Shown here piece by piece: positions 42,615-53,621 of a stretch of 64,000 bases of DNA (positions are counted from its first letter, which is position 1; each line of letters opens with the position of its first letter). The position numbers and the translations under genes are program-made. This DNA comes from Blepharisma stoltei (lineage: Eukaryota; Ciliophora; Heterotrichea; Heterotrichida; Blepharismidae): contig CAJZBQ010000041.1 of NCBI GenBank assembly GCA_914767885.1, positions 62,001 through 126,000 of the forward strand, written 5' to 3'. The notes below the pieces were generated by a model. It ran no database searches and was not told where the DNA came from. It saw only the letters and a list, made by a program, of their open reading frames with translations.

Positions 42615-44508
42615 ATGAAAGCATTGATTTTGGTAGGTGGATTCGGCACTAGACTTAGACCGCTAACTTTTTCATGCCCTAAGCCATGCGTTGAATTTTG
42701 CAATAAACCAATTGTATGCCACCAAATCGAAGCTCTCGCCAAAGTAGGGGTTACAGAAATTGTCCTTGCTATAAACTACCAGCCAGAAATGATGAGAGAA
42801 AGTATTGAAAAATATGCCCGAGAATACGGAGTCAATATAATTTGTTCACAAGAAACAACCCCATTAGGCACAGCTGGGCCTTTAGCTTTAGCTAAGGATA
42901 TTTTGACACGTGACAACCCGGAAGGCTCCTTTTTTGTGCTTAACAGTGACATAATCTGTGATTACCCATTCCAAGAAATGATCGATTTTCATCGTGCCCA
43001 TGGAAAAGAAGGGACTTTAGTCGTTTTCCCAGTCCCTGATCCTTCACGATATGGTGTTATAGTTACCAATGAAGCCAATGAAATTTTGTCATTTGTGGAA
43101 AAGCCTAATCCCCCTCTCTAAGTTGACATAAATCATTAAAATCCCTATTTTTTGTCAAAAAGCTGCCATCCTTGAACGAACAAAAAATATTTTGATATAT
43201 AAATGATATAATTAATATAATGAAATCTCTAGCTAAATCTGTTGTGTAATTTAAACAGATTGCAATCTCAAACATAAACTTTATAAATTAAATTAATTTT
43301 CGCTTTTCAATTTTTGCGATTAGTATTTATAAATTTTGAAAAAAACAATTTACCGTAGAAAATATATAATTTTTTTTTAATTAACCCCGTGAACAAAATT
43401 TATTTGTTCATTTATGGACGGGTAAGGAATTTATCAGCAACAAAATCAATGCTGGGCTTTATTTATTAAAGACTTCTATGATAGATAGAATTGAGCCAAA
43501 ACCAACGTCTATAGAAAGAGAAATATTCCCTGTTATGGCTGCTGATAGACAGCTATGTGCGGTTACACTTAAAAGCTTTTGGATGGATATAGGGATCCCA
43601 AAAGACTATTTGGCAGGGACTGAGCTGTATTTAGCACATTTGGCAAAGAAGAATTCACAGGAGCTTATACATGGGAGTAAGTTTGCAGGGAACGTAATGA
43701 TTGATCCTACAGCTGAAATTGAAGAAGGGTGTATTATTGGTCCGAATGTGTGTATTGGCCCTAATTGCAAAGTAAAATCAGGCACAAGGATTTCCAACTC
43801 AGTGATTTTGGCAGGGACTGAAATTAATAGCCACAGCTGGATTAACGGAAGCATTATTGGATGGAAAAATAAGATTGGGAGATGGGTAAATGAAGTTTAT
43901 AGTTAGGATAAAGAGAAAAATGGAAAGCCGCCATTTGGATTCTCACCTGAGCCACTTGTCTCAAAACTAGCTCTAGGTAGAGTCACCCCTCAGTAGATGC
44001 CTCAGGTGTCCCGATAAGAAAAGAGCAAAACCTGTCTAGCCCATCTGGTAGGGACAGGAAGCCTTAGGTGAAAATAAAAACCGTTGCAGGTCTATGATCG
44101 TGCATTTTGATAGTGTATATTTCACTGAAGTACATTATGGCAAAAATTGAGGATTTGACCCAAAAAAAAAAGTTAAATTTCGACCAAAGAAATATACACG
44201 GTGTTATTTGACATGGAGCTATACAAACCACCCTGCTTCAGCAGGCTTTTCATTGAGATGATCTACTTCGCTCACTAGGAGCATTTTTTCGCCACCCATC
44301 ATTCGGCCCATCGCATTATCAGTATATGCATCTTGGAGTCCCTATCCCATCACCATTTTATTCCTTGAGAAGGGTAAGGATTGAAGGCTTAAGTGTATTT
44401 GGAGAAGATGTTGTGGTAAAGGATGAAGTTTTCTTGAATGCGACTATTATTTTGCCTCATAAGGAAATTAAAGATAGCGAGTTTGCAGCAGGGAAAATAT
44501 TGCTTTAG
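42615..44508 (+). CDS. GMPPB: Mannose-1-phosphate guanylyltransferase (GDP-mannose pyrophosphorylase)
   Basis: Makes GDP-mannose from GTP and mannose-1-phosphate for glycosylation and GPI anchors. 362 aa, matching the family. The start is [20 protein letters not shown] with the GGxGTRLRP nucleotide motif. Then [30 protein letters not shown] (metal Asp), [33 protein letters not shown] left-handed beta-helix of hexapeptides follows ([20 protein letters not shown]), ending [20 protein letters not shown] and UAG. IESs 43108-43424 and 43889-44376 were removed; 363 codons remain. Confidence 0.96.
43108..43424 (+). mobile_element. Degenerate family B MITE as IES in GMPPB, 317 bp
   Basis: The right end still forms GTGAACAAAATTTATTTGTTCA. 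The interior keeps AATTAAATTAATTTTCGCTT. Cut between FVEKPK and EFISNK. Confidence 0.92.
43889..44376. mobile_element. 488-bp IES in GMPPB with a GC-rich repeat inside
   Basis: TA at 43887-43888 and 44375-44376. Positions about 43915-44105 are a repeat starting AAAATGGAAAGCCGCC and containing CCCATCTGGTAGGGACAGG, related to the block at 8340. A second half (44110-44370) has TATATTTCACTG against GAAATATACACGG facing each other. Removal gives [13 protein letters not shown]. Confidence 0.88.
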
Positions 44509-45599
44509 AGTTAATTCACATATACTTTATAATAAAATATTTTACAAGCTGCTTATATTATTTTCAGATAAAATTAATATTTTTGTATTAAATTGCTATT
44601 AAATCTTAGTGGGTATATTTGATTAGGGTAATATAAAGTTCTAGCTATATTTTATTAAAAAATATACATACTGATATTGCGAATAGTCAAGCTAATAAAT
44701 TAAAATTGATAAATTTATCAATAAATAAAGCAAAATTTTAAAATTAAATTAGGTATCATAATAAGAAAAAAATTATGCAGCACTATACTGCTAATTTTTG
44801 AAAATTTTATTTTATGGAATATAAAGATTTAAATATAATTATAAACGAAATTTTTAAGAAATAAAATTATGATTCATAATATATCAACTTATCATTCTAT
44901 TCTGAAAATGCAAAAATTTAATTTTATATGCTTTTAAATAAAATTGCAATGCTATTATATGAATAAATATAATACACTAAAGCCTATTTTATTATTTTGA
45001 AAGCTATAGCAGTTCTTCAAATGCTGAGGAATCAGAAATTTTTCACAGATATTAAATTATTTTAAATATTTTTTATTTTTCTTACTAACTCCCCCCCCCC
45101 CTCCGTGAGCGAACAAAAAAAATTTTGTTCACTCACGGAGGGGGGTTAATTTTTTTTTTTAAAAAAAATTTATATATAAATTTTATAAAAAATTTTTTTT
45201 TTTCGAAATTAAAAAAATCCTAATTTGCAAAAATTGGGAAGCAAATATTAATTTAATTTGCAAAATTTATGTTTTAAAACGCAATTTGTTTAAAATTAAA
45301 CAGAATTAGCTCTAGATTTCATTATACTAATTATCACTTATATATCAAAATTTTTTTCCATTAAATTTTTTCTATTAAAAAAATTTTTGTTCGCTCACGG
45401 AGGGTGGGTTTTTGGTCAAAAAATGGTGATTTTTCTAATGGTTTTGTTCGCTCACGGAGGGGGGGGGGGGGGGAGTAAAGAATTCCCTCACATCGCAAAT
45501 GATTATAAAGCACCTTTGAAACCATTAAATTACCCTTTTCGGAATAATTGTATTGTATAGATTTTAACTTTATCGATAAATTCCTAATTAAAAAAGAAA
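44509..45599. other. Intergenic with a MITE
   Basis: AT-rich; nothing but the family B copy at 45088-45477 is recognised. Confidence 0.5.
45088..45477 (-). mobile_element. Family B MITE, 390 bp
   Basis: Intact minus-oriented copy, TA-flanked, with GTGAGCGAAC ends and a right G-run of about 17. Confidence 0.92.
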
Positions 45600-47595
45600 A
45601 TGAATAGAAGCGATATTAGCTCTCCCCTTGGCTAGCGATCTATTTTAGAGAAATTAACCCCTTTTGCTAGCAAACAAAATATTTTTGTGATATAAAATAT
45701 TGGTGAAAACTATATTTTATATTTAATTAATGACTATTAAAAAAAACCCCTAATATAAGCTTAAAATAGATTAGCCGTTTGCAAGCTAAAACTCACTAAT
45801 TCACAAAAAGGGGGAGCAAGTAAAAAATTACTCAGAATCACAGCAAGCGTCTCCACTTGGCTCAAAGACTCACACGGATTATTTGATTACGAGTCTAAAT
45901 CTCTCGTAAAATCTACCATTAACATTCAATCTCCTTGTGTCTTGATTCGTTCAGCTAACGACGTAGTAATTTCTTCAGACTTTAAAGGAAATACTACAGA
46001 TTTTTATAAAAATTTAGCTAGCATCAAACTTATCGATGGTATCTTCTATATATATTTTTTCAATTAAATATCCCGTTTAATACTATATTTTCGCATTTAC
46101 AAGGGCCCTTTGGCCTAACTAAAGGCTTATAAATTCACCTTAATTCAAATTATTGCAATATATGATTTTTTTAAAAATAAATAATCCGATACAAAATTCA
46201 TTAAAATCCCATATAGGCCATTTTGCAATAGCTCCTTCAGATTGAATTGACGGAAAAAAGTGTGACAGATCCCAATACGAGCGAATTTGACTTGTCGTGA
46301 AAAGCTTAAAATCCACCCCCAAAGGCTATAGACTCTGTGAAGGAGACGTCATAAAACTAGGCCGAATTAAATTCAGGGTAAAAGAGCTGCATCAAAAAGA
46401 ATTCCAAGACCAAGACAGTAAAGTCAATTTACAAGAAATTCTCCAAGACTTGGATCACATTGAAAGCGAAGACGAAACTGATGGGAAAACTTTTAAGCTG
46501 CCTTGCAGAATTTGCTTAAGCGAAGTTTATCAAACTAATAACCCCTTGATATCTCCTTGTAAATGCAATGGAACTATGAAATATATTCATTTAAGCTGCT
46601 TGCGGAGGTGCTTGAAGTCAAAAATCGTGAAAAAAGCCAACGAAAATATATTCAAAAAGATTAATTTTTTTTGAATTATTATAAGACAAGCACTGTAAAT
46701 AATTTAAAAATAGAAATAGCCTTTTTTAGATTTTTTAGGCTTATTTAAGCTGAGTTTATGATATCACTTGCGTGGAAATCTTTAAGCTGTGAACTCTGCA
46801 TGAAAAACTATCCCTATAAAATCGCAATTGGCGAAAAAGTGATAGACCTTATAGAAGTCCCGAAACCTCCTGGAAACTATATTATTTTAGAAGCTCTGAA
46901 TAAAGACAAAGTCTCTCACAAGGGTCTATTTGCTTTAAGTCTTGCTAATAAAACTGCTATAAAGCTTGGCAGAGGAAATGACTGTGAGCTTAGAGTCAGC
47001 GATATTTCAGTCTCACGGTTCCATGCCCTTATAAGATACCAAGACGGAGCGTTTTACCTTGAAGACCATCAAAGTAAATTTGGGACTTTGGTACAAGTAA
47101 AGCGTCCACTTCTGCTAGATGTAAATTCTCATTTTATGATACAGGCTGGAAGATCGACTGTTGAAGTATCAGCTAAAAGACCATGAAGCTTTTTTTCAGG
47201 GTGTTTTAAAACCTATACATCATCATTTGATATACTGGGTTGAATTAAAGTTGCTAATATAAGGCTTTATTTATAATAGTGACAAATTCAGATTATTTCT
47301 GCATATTTATAATATTCCTTATAGCCAAGCAGATCTGCCTTTGCTGCCAATGAACACTGGGATTCCTATAAGTGTTAATGATCCTGATACACTCTTAGGA
47401 AACATAGGATACAAGATGGAAGGTATTGATAAGTATAAAAGCCATCCCAATTTGTTATTCGATCATTGCCAACTCGGAATAAACAGTTCATATGAAGAAG
47501 AAAATGAACAGGATTCACCTTCAATCGAAAAAGTCGAAATTGCTGATGAAAATATTGAGGATTTAAGTGGCCAAGATATCGCTCAAGAAAATTAA
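45600..47595 (+). CDS. FHA-RING-CH-FHA protein, putative E3 ubiquitin ligase
   Basis: 466 aa assembled across four IESs (467 codons). The N-terminal part, MNRSDI|KKLLRITASVSTWL...IKLIDG|IGHFAIAPSDWIDG, then GYRLCEGDVIKLGRIKFRV, has the closing strands of an FHA-like fold. RING-CH follows: CRICLSE, CKCNGTMKYIHLSC, then WKSLSCELC after an IES, so the metal ligands CxxC..CxC..HxxC..CxxC are split by the insert. The second FHA domain is complete: IKLGRGNDCELRVSDISVSR, HALIRYQDGAFYLEDHQSKF. The C-terminus is acidic. A phosphopeptide-reading ubiquitin ligase is inferred from the domains. Confidence 0.87.
45619..45822. mobile_element. Degenerate MITE-like IES, 204 bp
   Basis: Ends GCTCTCCCC and GGGGGAGC; internal AACCCCTTTTGCTAGCAAACAAAATATTTTTG echoes the family B hairpin layout. 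Removal joins MNRSDI|KKLLRITAS. Confidence 0.82.
46042..46213. other. IES in FHA-RING-CH gene, 172 bp
   Basis: TA-bounded; centre carries GGGCCCTTTGGCC-like symmetry. Joins KLIDG|IGHFAIAPS. Confidence 0.75.
46651..46763. other. IES in RING-CH domain, 113 bp
   Basis: Separates the first six zinc ligands from the last CxxC; joins ANENI|SLAWKSLSCELC. Confidence 0.82.
47216..47321. other. IES in FHA-RING-CH gene, 106 bp
   Basis: TA-bounded; joins GCFKTY|SQADLPLLP. Confidence 0.75.
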
Positions 47596-47668
47596 TGTAT
47601 TTTTGATAATTGGATTATTTACTTAAAACGAATTATAAAAGGCTAATTCAGTCAGCAATAGTAATTAG

Positions 47669-48001
47669 TTAAGATAGATGATTTCATCTATATAAAAGAA
47701 TACCGCCTATTAATTTTAGGGGCTCCCCAAACTCGTCTCTGCTGGATAGGGAATCAAAACTTTCTTCTTTTGGGATCTCTTTAGTAGGCTGCTCTAACAG
47801 CACAGGCTTTGAACAGAGATTAGCTAAGCTTGTGATTGATTTTTTTTGGCTTATATCTATAATTGTTTCTGGCCTGCTTGTAAACTGAGAAATTTTCTGA
47901 TTATAAATTACTTTTCGTTTGAACTGGTTTACCTTTTTTTTGCCTTCAAGAAGTCTTTTTTTGGCTCCGCCCCTTTGTAAAGATTACATCCAGTTCATCA
48001 T
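47669..48001 (-). CDS. Small basic protein of unknown function
   Basis: 105 aa after removal of a 15-nt intron (47973-47987) that splits an ATG codon (AT|G): MMNWM-GGAKKRLLEGKKKV. The Lys/Arg-rich N-terminal half is followed by SRPETIIDISQKKSITSLAN and an acidic Ser stretch. UGA is Trp once near the end (YRW-NHLS). Not listed by simple ORF search because the exon break and UGA interrupt it. Confidence 0.7.
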
Positions 48002-48222
48002 TTAATTTTCTAATGCCATTTACTTTTCAATTAGCAAATAATTTTCTTAATAATTTATCAACAAAATAATTAATCCTTCATCGTAGAAGGATTGTAAATT
48101 TTATTATCAATTTTATCATTTTTATTTATGAATAAATCTAACTTTTTTGGTTATATTAAATCAATTTATGGACTATTAAATTTAAAAAAAAAAAAATTAT
48201 TAATTATTCTAAGGGTGTAAGA

Positions 48223-49385
48223 ATGGAATTTGAAGATGAAAGTGGAGTTTTACTATACCTATTAAAATGAAAAAAAAAATTATTCTCTGCCTAAAACATT
48301 TTTCTATTAGTATATGAAATAGAGCAACAAGAAAAGCCGAATGTTTATTTTCACTATACTAGGGATAAATTATTTAACTTATGAAAACGGAGCCAAAATC
48401 ATTGACTGCAGCTCATACTCACATGGATGTCATCCTTCTAATGTGCTGAATTCTAAAGATAACAAGCTTTGGCTTTCAAGAGAAGGGATGCCTCAATCAT
48501 TCACTGTAGATTTCAGCACACTAATCCAAAAACCATCATCCTTCCAATGTCTTGGCGTATTCTGTTGGCATGCTTATAACTCAAACCCTGCCATCATTGA
48601 TTTATTTGTAAGTCAAAATAACGATGACTACACAAAATGAGCGACACTTCAGATGGAATTTCGGGCAGGGGCTCAATACTTCCCAATAAACCAGCTATCA
48701 GCGAGCTACAATTATTTAAAACTAGTTGTAATCGAAACATATGGAGCAAGCAGGACTTATTTAAACCAAATTTATTTTTTTGAAGAAATCCCAAAGGTCA
48801 AAAAACAAATTTTAACTGAAAATCCATTTCTTTCCTCAATTTCTATCTCATTTTAATCTGAATTTGTTGGTTAAAAGATTATAAATATAAGAACTCGCCA
48901 TTGATTTATAACAGTATACTCCTGATAGAGGCTATGATTTTTCAGCAGCCACTTGCACCCCTGAGCCTCTTCTAATCCCTGAGCAAAAGCCAATCCCTTT
49001 TCAGCCTCAAAATTTAGACCGAAAACTAAAGGAGCAGCTATGTGAATTAACTGAAACCATGAAATCCTTACAAATAGAGTATCTCAGCACCAACAAGCCT
49101 ATGATTTTTGAAGAAGAGCCGCCTCAAAAGCCTCAGGAAGACATAAAAAAAGAAAACGACATGCTGGCAACCACTGTAGATACCATGAGATCTCAAATAT
49201 CATCTTTAGCTTCCCACGTGGATTCTTTACAGAGAAACATGTGGTCAAGCATAGGTCGCAACCAGACACCCCCACCCCCAATAAGGGAACCTCCCACCCC
49301 CCCTAAAAATGGTACCCCCCCCACCCCCCTTTCACAGATGGCACCCCCACCCCCCCTCTCGGGTTTATCCTATAGAAGTATTTGA
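48223..49385 (+). CDS. F5/8-type-C-like (galactose-binding fold) protein with Pro-rich tail
   Basis: 333 aa after two IESs (334 codons). The start is MEFEDESGVLLYL|GINYLTYENGAKII. Residues about 20-150 look like an F5/8C/IFT25-type beta sandwich: CSSYSHGCHPSNVLNSKDNK (loop), LWLSREGMPQSFTVDF, CLGVFCWHAYNSNPAIIDLF, SASYNYLKLVVIETYGASRT. A coiled coil follows (KLKEQLCELTETMKSLQIEY) and a tail of PPPP units (QTPPPPIREPPTPPKNG). UGA is Trp once. The tail is encoded by C-runs copied in inverted form at 50030-50165, so the true end could lie further on. Confidence 0.7.
48262..48361. other. IES, 100 bp
   Basis: TA at 48260-48261 and 48360-48361; joins VLLYL|GINYLTYE. Other nearby TAs keep frame as well. 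Confidence 0.6.
48856..48916. other. IES, 61 bp
   Basis: TA-bounded; joins SISFY|TPDRGYDF, converting a UAA into UAU. Confidence 0.75.
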
Positions 49386-50029
49386 TAGGAAATAAGCAGA
49401 ATAAATTAAACATAACCCAATTAAAACACTATATTTTTAAATTAAGTCCACAAATTACTTTATATTTATGATTAATTAATAAATTTAAATTAATTAGCAA
49501 TTAATTAGAAAATATATTAAATTTGCTTTTTATATTTATAGATATAATGTCAAAGATATAGATAATGGCATTAATTATTAAATTAACCAAGGATAATACA
49601 ATAACTTGCTTTAAATTTATTGATTCATAAATTAAAGCTAATCTGATTACCATTGTACAAAGATTGCAGGACTGAATTGGTAGCAGGATTCAATAGTGCT
49701 AATAAAAATAGTATTTGCTATTGTCAGTTTTACTTTTGGATCTCTAATTCGACTTTTAGCCATTGTTCCACAAAGTTCATAAATATATGCAGGATATATT
49801 GCTAATTAATACCAAAAATCATTATTATGCTTGCTAACAAATTTTTTCAGATTTTGTGAGCTTACTAGTTATAGGAAATTCTCACCCCATTCCATCTACT
49901 CCTTAATCGATTGTGCTACGCTATGTGGATATTGCATAAATCAGTAATTTTGAATATTTAAAATAATAATTTTATTTATTACGTCTGCTCTAAATTGGCA
50001 TTTTTTTTCATATATTTTATGCTATATTA
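49386..50029. other. AT-rich spacer between inverted C/G-rich arms
   Basis: No frame recognised. It is the loop of the long inverted repeat described at 50030. Confidence 0.5.
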
Positions 50030-50165
50030 TGGGGGATGGGAGTGGGGGTGCCATCTGCGAAAGGGGGGGTGGGGGTGCCATCTGTGAAAGGGGGGGTGGG
50101 GGTGCCATTTTTTAGGGGGGGGGGAGGGTAGGGGTACCACTTTTTAGGGGGGGTGGGGGGTGGGG
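50030..50165. repeat. G-run array, inverted copy of the 49266-49362 C-runs
   Basis: Units such as GGGGGTGCCATCTGTGAAAG (seen about three times) are the reverse complement of CTTTCACAGATGGCACCCCC at 49337. GGTACCACTTTTTAGGG pairs with CCCTAAAAATGGTACC. G-runs of 5-10 on the plus strand could form quadruplexes. Confidence 0.85.
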
Positions 50166-50196
50166 ATATAGGGTTGCTACCTGTGCTTGACCAAAC

Positions 50197-50589
50197 ATGC
50201 TTAGCAGCGATTATAATTTTATTATCAGCAGAATTAAGGAGGATATTTTATATGAATTACAGTCAAGGAGAGATTCCAGGCCTGAAAGCAGAAATTCTTA
50301 TAGAAGCCAGTCGCCTGAGGAATTTGCGAGCCAGTTTGAAAATCATATTAAAAAATGGGAAAATAGAGTTTTGACGCCGATTTTGATGAAAATGAGCAAA
50401 AAAAATGAAATAAAGCAGCAGGAAATACAGAAGGAAATTCAGAAGGAAATACAGCAAGAAGCTGAAAATCCGGGAGAAATATTGGAAAAGCTTCAAGCGA
50501 AAATTTCAGAAAAAGCGGAAAAAATGAGAGTTCTTCAGGAAACAAGAAGTAGGAGGCGGGATAGGCCACATCGAAGCATTGGATCTTAA
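50197..50589 (+). CDS. Short coiled-coil protein, or last exon of the gene at 48223
   Basis: 130 aa: MLSSDYNFIISRIKEDILYE, RRDSRPESRNSYRSQSPEEF, then a Gln/Lys/Glu helix (IQKEIQKEIQQEAENPGEIL) and a basic end RSRRRDRPHRSIGS. The frame is open upstream to about 50167 (VATCAWPN). If the inverted-repeat region is an IES, this would be the C-terminus of the preceding gene; otherwise it is a gene of its own. Confidence 0.65.
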   Translation: MLSSDYNFIISRIKEDILYELQSRRDSRPESRNSYRSQSPEEFASQFENHIKKWENRVLTPILMKMSKKNEIKQQEIQKEIQKEIQQEAENPGEILEKLQAKISEKAEKMRVLQETRSRRRDRPHRSIGS

Positions 50590-50699
50590 ATTTATAAAAT
50601 AACTGATATTCTCTATTTAAATTTGTATTTTGCCAAATAAGTAATATAGCTTTAAAAATATTTAACAATTTTTAAATAAGATTATTTACAAAAAAATCC

Positions 50700-52743
50700 C
50701 TAAACTTTTGATAAAATTACATCCTGAAATTCCTGCAAATCAATTTCTCCATCTCCATTTTGATCTGCCTGTACAATTAAATCATCCCATACTTTATCAT
50801 CGCTGATTACTCCCCCTTCTAGTATTTTTTTCAGCTCAGCAGCCGAAATACTGCCACTTCCATCTCTATCAAACATCCTAAAAGCTTGTTTTAAGTTGTC
50901 GCTGGATAGCAATTTTTTCATATCCAGTGTGGCTTTTAAAAATTCTGTATAGTCTATATACCCATTATGGTCTGCATCAACCTCTTCCATAATTCTATTT
51001 ATATAGAAATTCATTAATATTCACAAAAATTAATTTATTTTTATTTATTTATTAATATTTTGGAAATTTTTTATATATAAAATAATAGGAGTTACTTCAA
51101 TTTCTGCATCAGCCTCCCCGAGCGACCATACATATTGCTCCATCAATTCTTCTCTACTTAATTTGCCGTCCCCGTTTTTATCCATACTTCTAAATACTTC
51201 ACGCAGAAGTCGTGTATCCTGCATAGAAATGCATTGAGAAGCTATAAATGTATTTACAGCGTCACGCAGTTTATTGGAATTATGAAAAGTCGTCAGATTT
51301 CTCATGACGACTTGTATGATTTCTTCGGTAGCAATAGGTCGATGGGCTCTTGAAGTAATCCAAGGGTGTTGGAGGCATTGAGAAGCTGACAGTCTGGACT
51401 CTGCTTTGCAGAGAAGCCCGGTTATTAAATTTTTGGCTTCATTGGAAATCCTTCCCCATGGATCATCTATTATATCAAATTTCCCGATTTGAGCTTTGTT
51501 GACTATTTCCGAGTCTTAGTCTTAATTAAATCTATCACGTTTAGCGAAAATCCTAGGTAGCCTGCTGATACAGATGCCTTTAAAGCTGCATGGCGCATTC
51601 ATTCCATTTTCTATCAGCTTTCCAAAGTGCGGCAGCATTGATCTTCTTCTCTCATTCAATAATGAGGATGCCAGTCTTAAAAAATCTCAGGCACTCTAAA
51701 TTTCCATGTCTTCTTACCTGGAGTAGGATATGAAATAAAATTCTCTAATGTCAGGGGTTCGATAGGAAAGCTCTCAGCCCTTACTTCCCTGACTCAGCTG
51801 GGGTAATTTCACTACGTGAAACAAATCTCTAAATTAAAATATGCTAGATAAAAATCTTCAATCGGAAACCAAAATGTCGCCATATTTTAATTATGAGTAT
51901 TTCCGAGTCATCTCTGCCGTCAAAAGGAGGCCTACCTGATAATAATATATACAAAATAACCCCACAACTTCACATGTCACATTTTTCGCTATATTGGCCA
52001 CTTAAAACTTCAGGTGCAATATAGTAGGCAGTTCCCATTGCGTCTTTTATTTTATTATTTGACATAACAGCTGTGCCAAAATCAATAAGTTTTATATTCA
52101 AAGTGTCGTTACTTTCTTCTAATAAAATATTTTCTGGCTTTAAATCTCGATGTATAACATGGTGGCTATGCAAGTATGCAACGGCAGAAAATAACTGATA
52201 CATAATCTGTGCTGCATGGACTTCTTGGAAATTTTTTCTTTTAATGATCTCATCAAACAGTTCACCACCAGCACAATGCTCCATAACAATGTATGCCTAT
52301 TTAATATAACTTTTTAAAAAAATTAATATTTATCAAGCTTAGTCTAAGAATTTTTAACACTCTAACACCCTAACACCCTGACAGGTATAAATTCTTTTTT
52401 GATCTTCGAAAAACTCATATAGTCTTACTATATTCGGATGGTCCATTGATCTTAAAATACTGATTTCTTTTTCCAAGTCGTCTCGCTTGCTTTCACTTTT
52501 CATAAGGTCTTTCCTCATAATTTTCACAGCTCGTTTTTGTCTTGTGTCTCTTTGGAAGCAAATTTTAACTTCGCCAAAAGCCCCAGAACCTAAGCTTTCT
52601 CCTATTTGGTAGACCTCAGCGAAACGATGCTGATTTTCTTGTACAAATTGGTCCTTTTTGATTTGTATTTCCCCGACTTGGCTTATGCGTGGTACATCAG
52701 TGATTTGTGGTCGTTTCATTCGTGTATTGATGCTGCAGCCCAT
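50700..52743 (-). CDS. Calcium-dependent protein kinase (CDPK)
   Basis: 486 aa after three IESs (487 codons). The N-terminus MGCSINTRMKR has Gly2 and Cys3, a myristoylation plus palmitoylation pattern. The kinase has IGESLGSGAFGEVKI, AVKIMRK, VIHRDLKPENIL, LIDFGTAV (DFG) and GTAYYIAPEVL. The autoinhibitory junction leads to four EF-hands, with loops DKNGDGKLSREE, DADHNGYIDYTEF, DRDGSGSISAAE and DQNGDGEIDLQE; each begins with Asp and ends in Glu at the right position. UGA is Trp in KCDM-W-SCGVILY. Substrates unknown; in ciliates CDPKs act in motility and secretion. Confidence 0.96.
51002..51094. other. IES in CDPK EF-hand region, 93 bp
   Basis: Joins AEIEV|NRIMEEVDADHNG between EF-hands 1 and 2. 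Confidence 0.88.
51506..51899 (-). mobile_element. SINE-derived IES in CDPK, 394 bp
   Basis: Exact 12-bp duplication TATTTCCGAGTC at 51504-51515 and 51898-51909. The minus-strand head is AATTAAAATATGGCGACATT. Removal joins DDSEI|VNKAQIGKFDI of the kinase C-lobe. Confidence 0.92.
52294..52389. other. IES in CDPK with telomere-like octamers, 96 bp
   Basis: TA-bounded; joins KRIY|IVMEHCAGG. At 52360-52383 three tandem octamers CTCTAACA, CCCTAACA, CCCTGACA match the heterotrich telomere repeat CCCTAACA (one exact, two with a single change). Confidence 0.88.
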
Positions 52744-52881
52744 CTTTTAATATTAATTACTGTAAAAAGTATGCCATTTGTCATTTAAGCAAGGAGAAAT
52801 TATTTAGATTTTCTTGGTAAAAAATAATGCTATTAAATAATTTAATTTTATTGAAAAGAATTTAATTATTAAAAAAATCAA

Positions 52882-53253
52882 TTAGGCGTTGTGCAGGGAT
52901 GATAAAATTTCGATATAATTAAGCAGCTGCGGTAATTGGTCATTTTTATCAGCAGGCTGATCATAGTTTCAGTATTGTATATTGTTGAATTCGGCGATAG
53001 AGGTGAGTTCTTTAGTATCTGGGAGCTGACGAACCTCAATTATATTTCCAATTAGTCCATCTGGCATAGGGATTGTGGCTCCATTGAGTTTTCGGCCATA
53101 AAGAGAGCCACAGTCTTCTTCAGGCAAATAATCTTCTGTATTAGCTGGGCCTGAGTAATCAATTCTGCATGGCAAAATTTTGACAGTGGTGTTTTCGTTT
53201 CCCGCTTTAGTTAAGATGACTTTCTTCATAAAATGTCTAATAATATTACTCAA
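52882..53253 (-). CDS. RNASEH2C: Ribonuclease H2 subunit C
   Basis: Non-catalytic subunit of RNase H2, which removes ribonucleotides from DNA. 123 aa. VKILPCRIDYSGPANTEDYL is the family's LPC-x(n)-GP entry, and GRKLNGATIPMPDGLIGNII the GR.L.G....P.G..G core. UGA is Trp at NIQY-W-NYDQPAD, extending the frame to HNA and UAA. Start either at 53253 or at the second Met (MKKVILTKAG). No introns. Confidence 0.85.
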
Positions 53254-53621
53254 TAGTCAAATATATCAATTTATTTTATAAGAGATATTACACTAAAACA
53301 TCAAATCGTATTTAATAAATTTTAGCCGAAAAATTTGTTGATTGCCCATAAATTCAATATTTCAAAGTTAGGGAAATTATAACCTTTAATGACAAAAATT
53401 TATCCATATGCACACTTGTGATTTTTTCTTATGTTAAGATCTTATATCAAAAAGTAAACTATATAAATTATTGCTGCAAAATTACCAAAATTAGACTGTT
53501 TTACAATAATAATTTTTACCATAAAAAGGGTAGATAATATAATTTCCTTATTCATTTAAAACTGATTTAACTTCCCATCACCCACAAGATTAATTTTTAT
53601 TAATTTCCACCATTATTCTTA
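53254..53621. other. Intergenic, nothing recognised
   Basis: AT-rich spacer up to the family B MITE. Confidence 0.5.
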
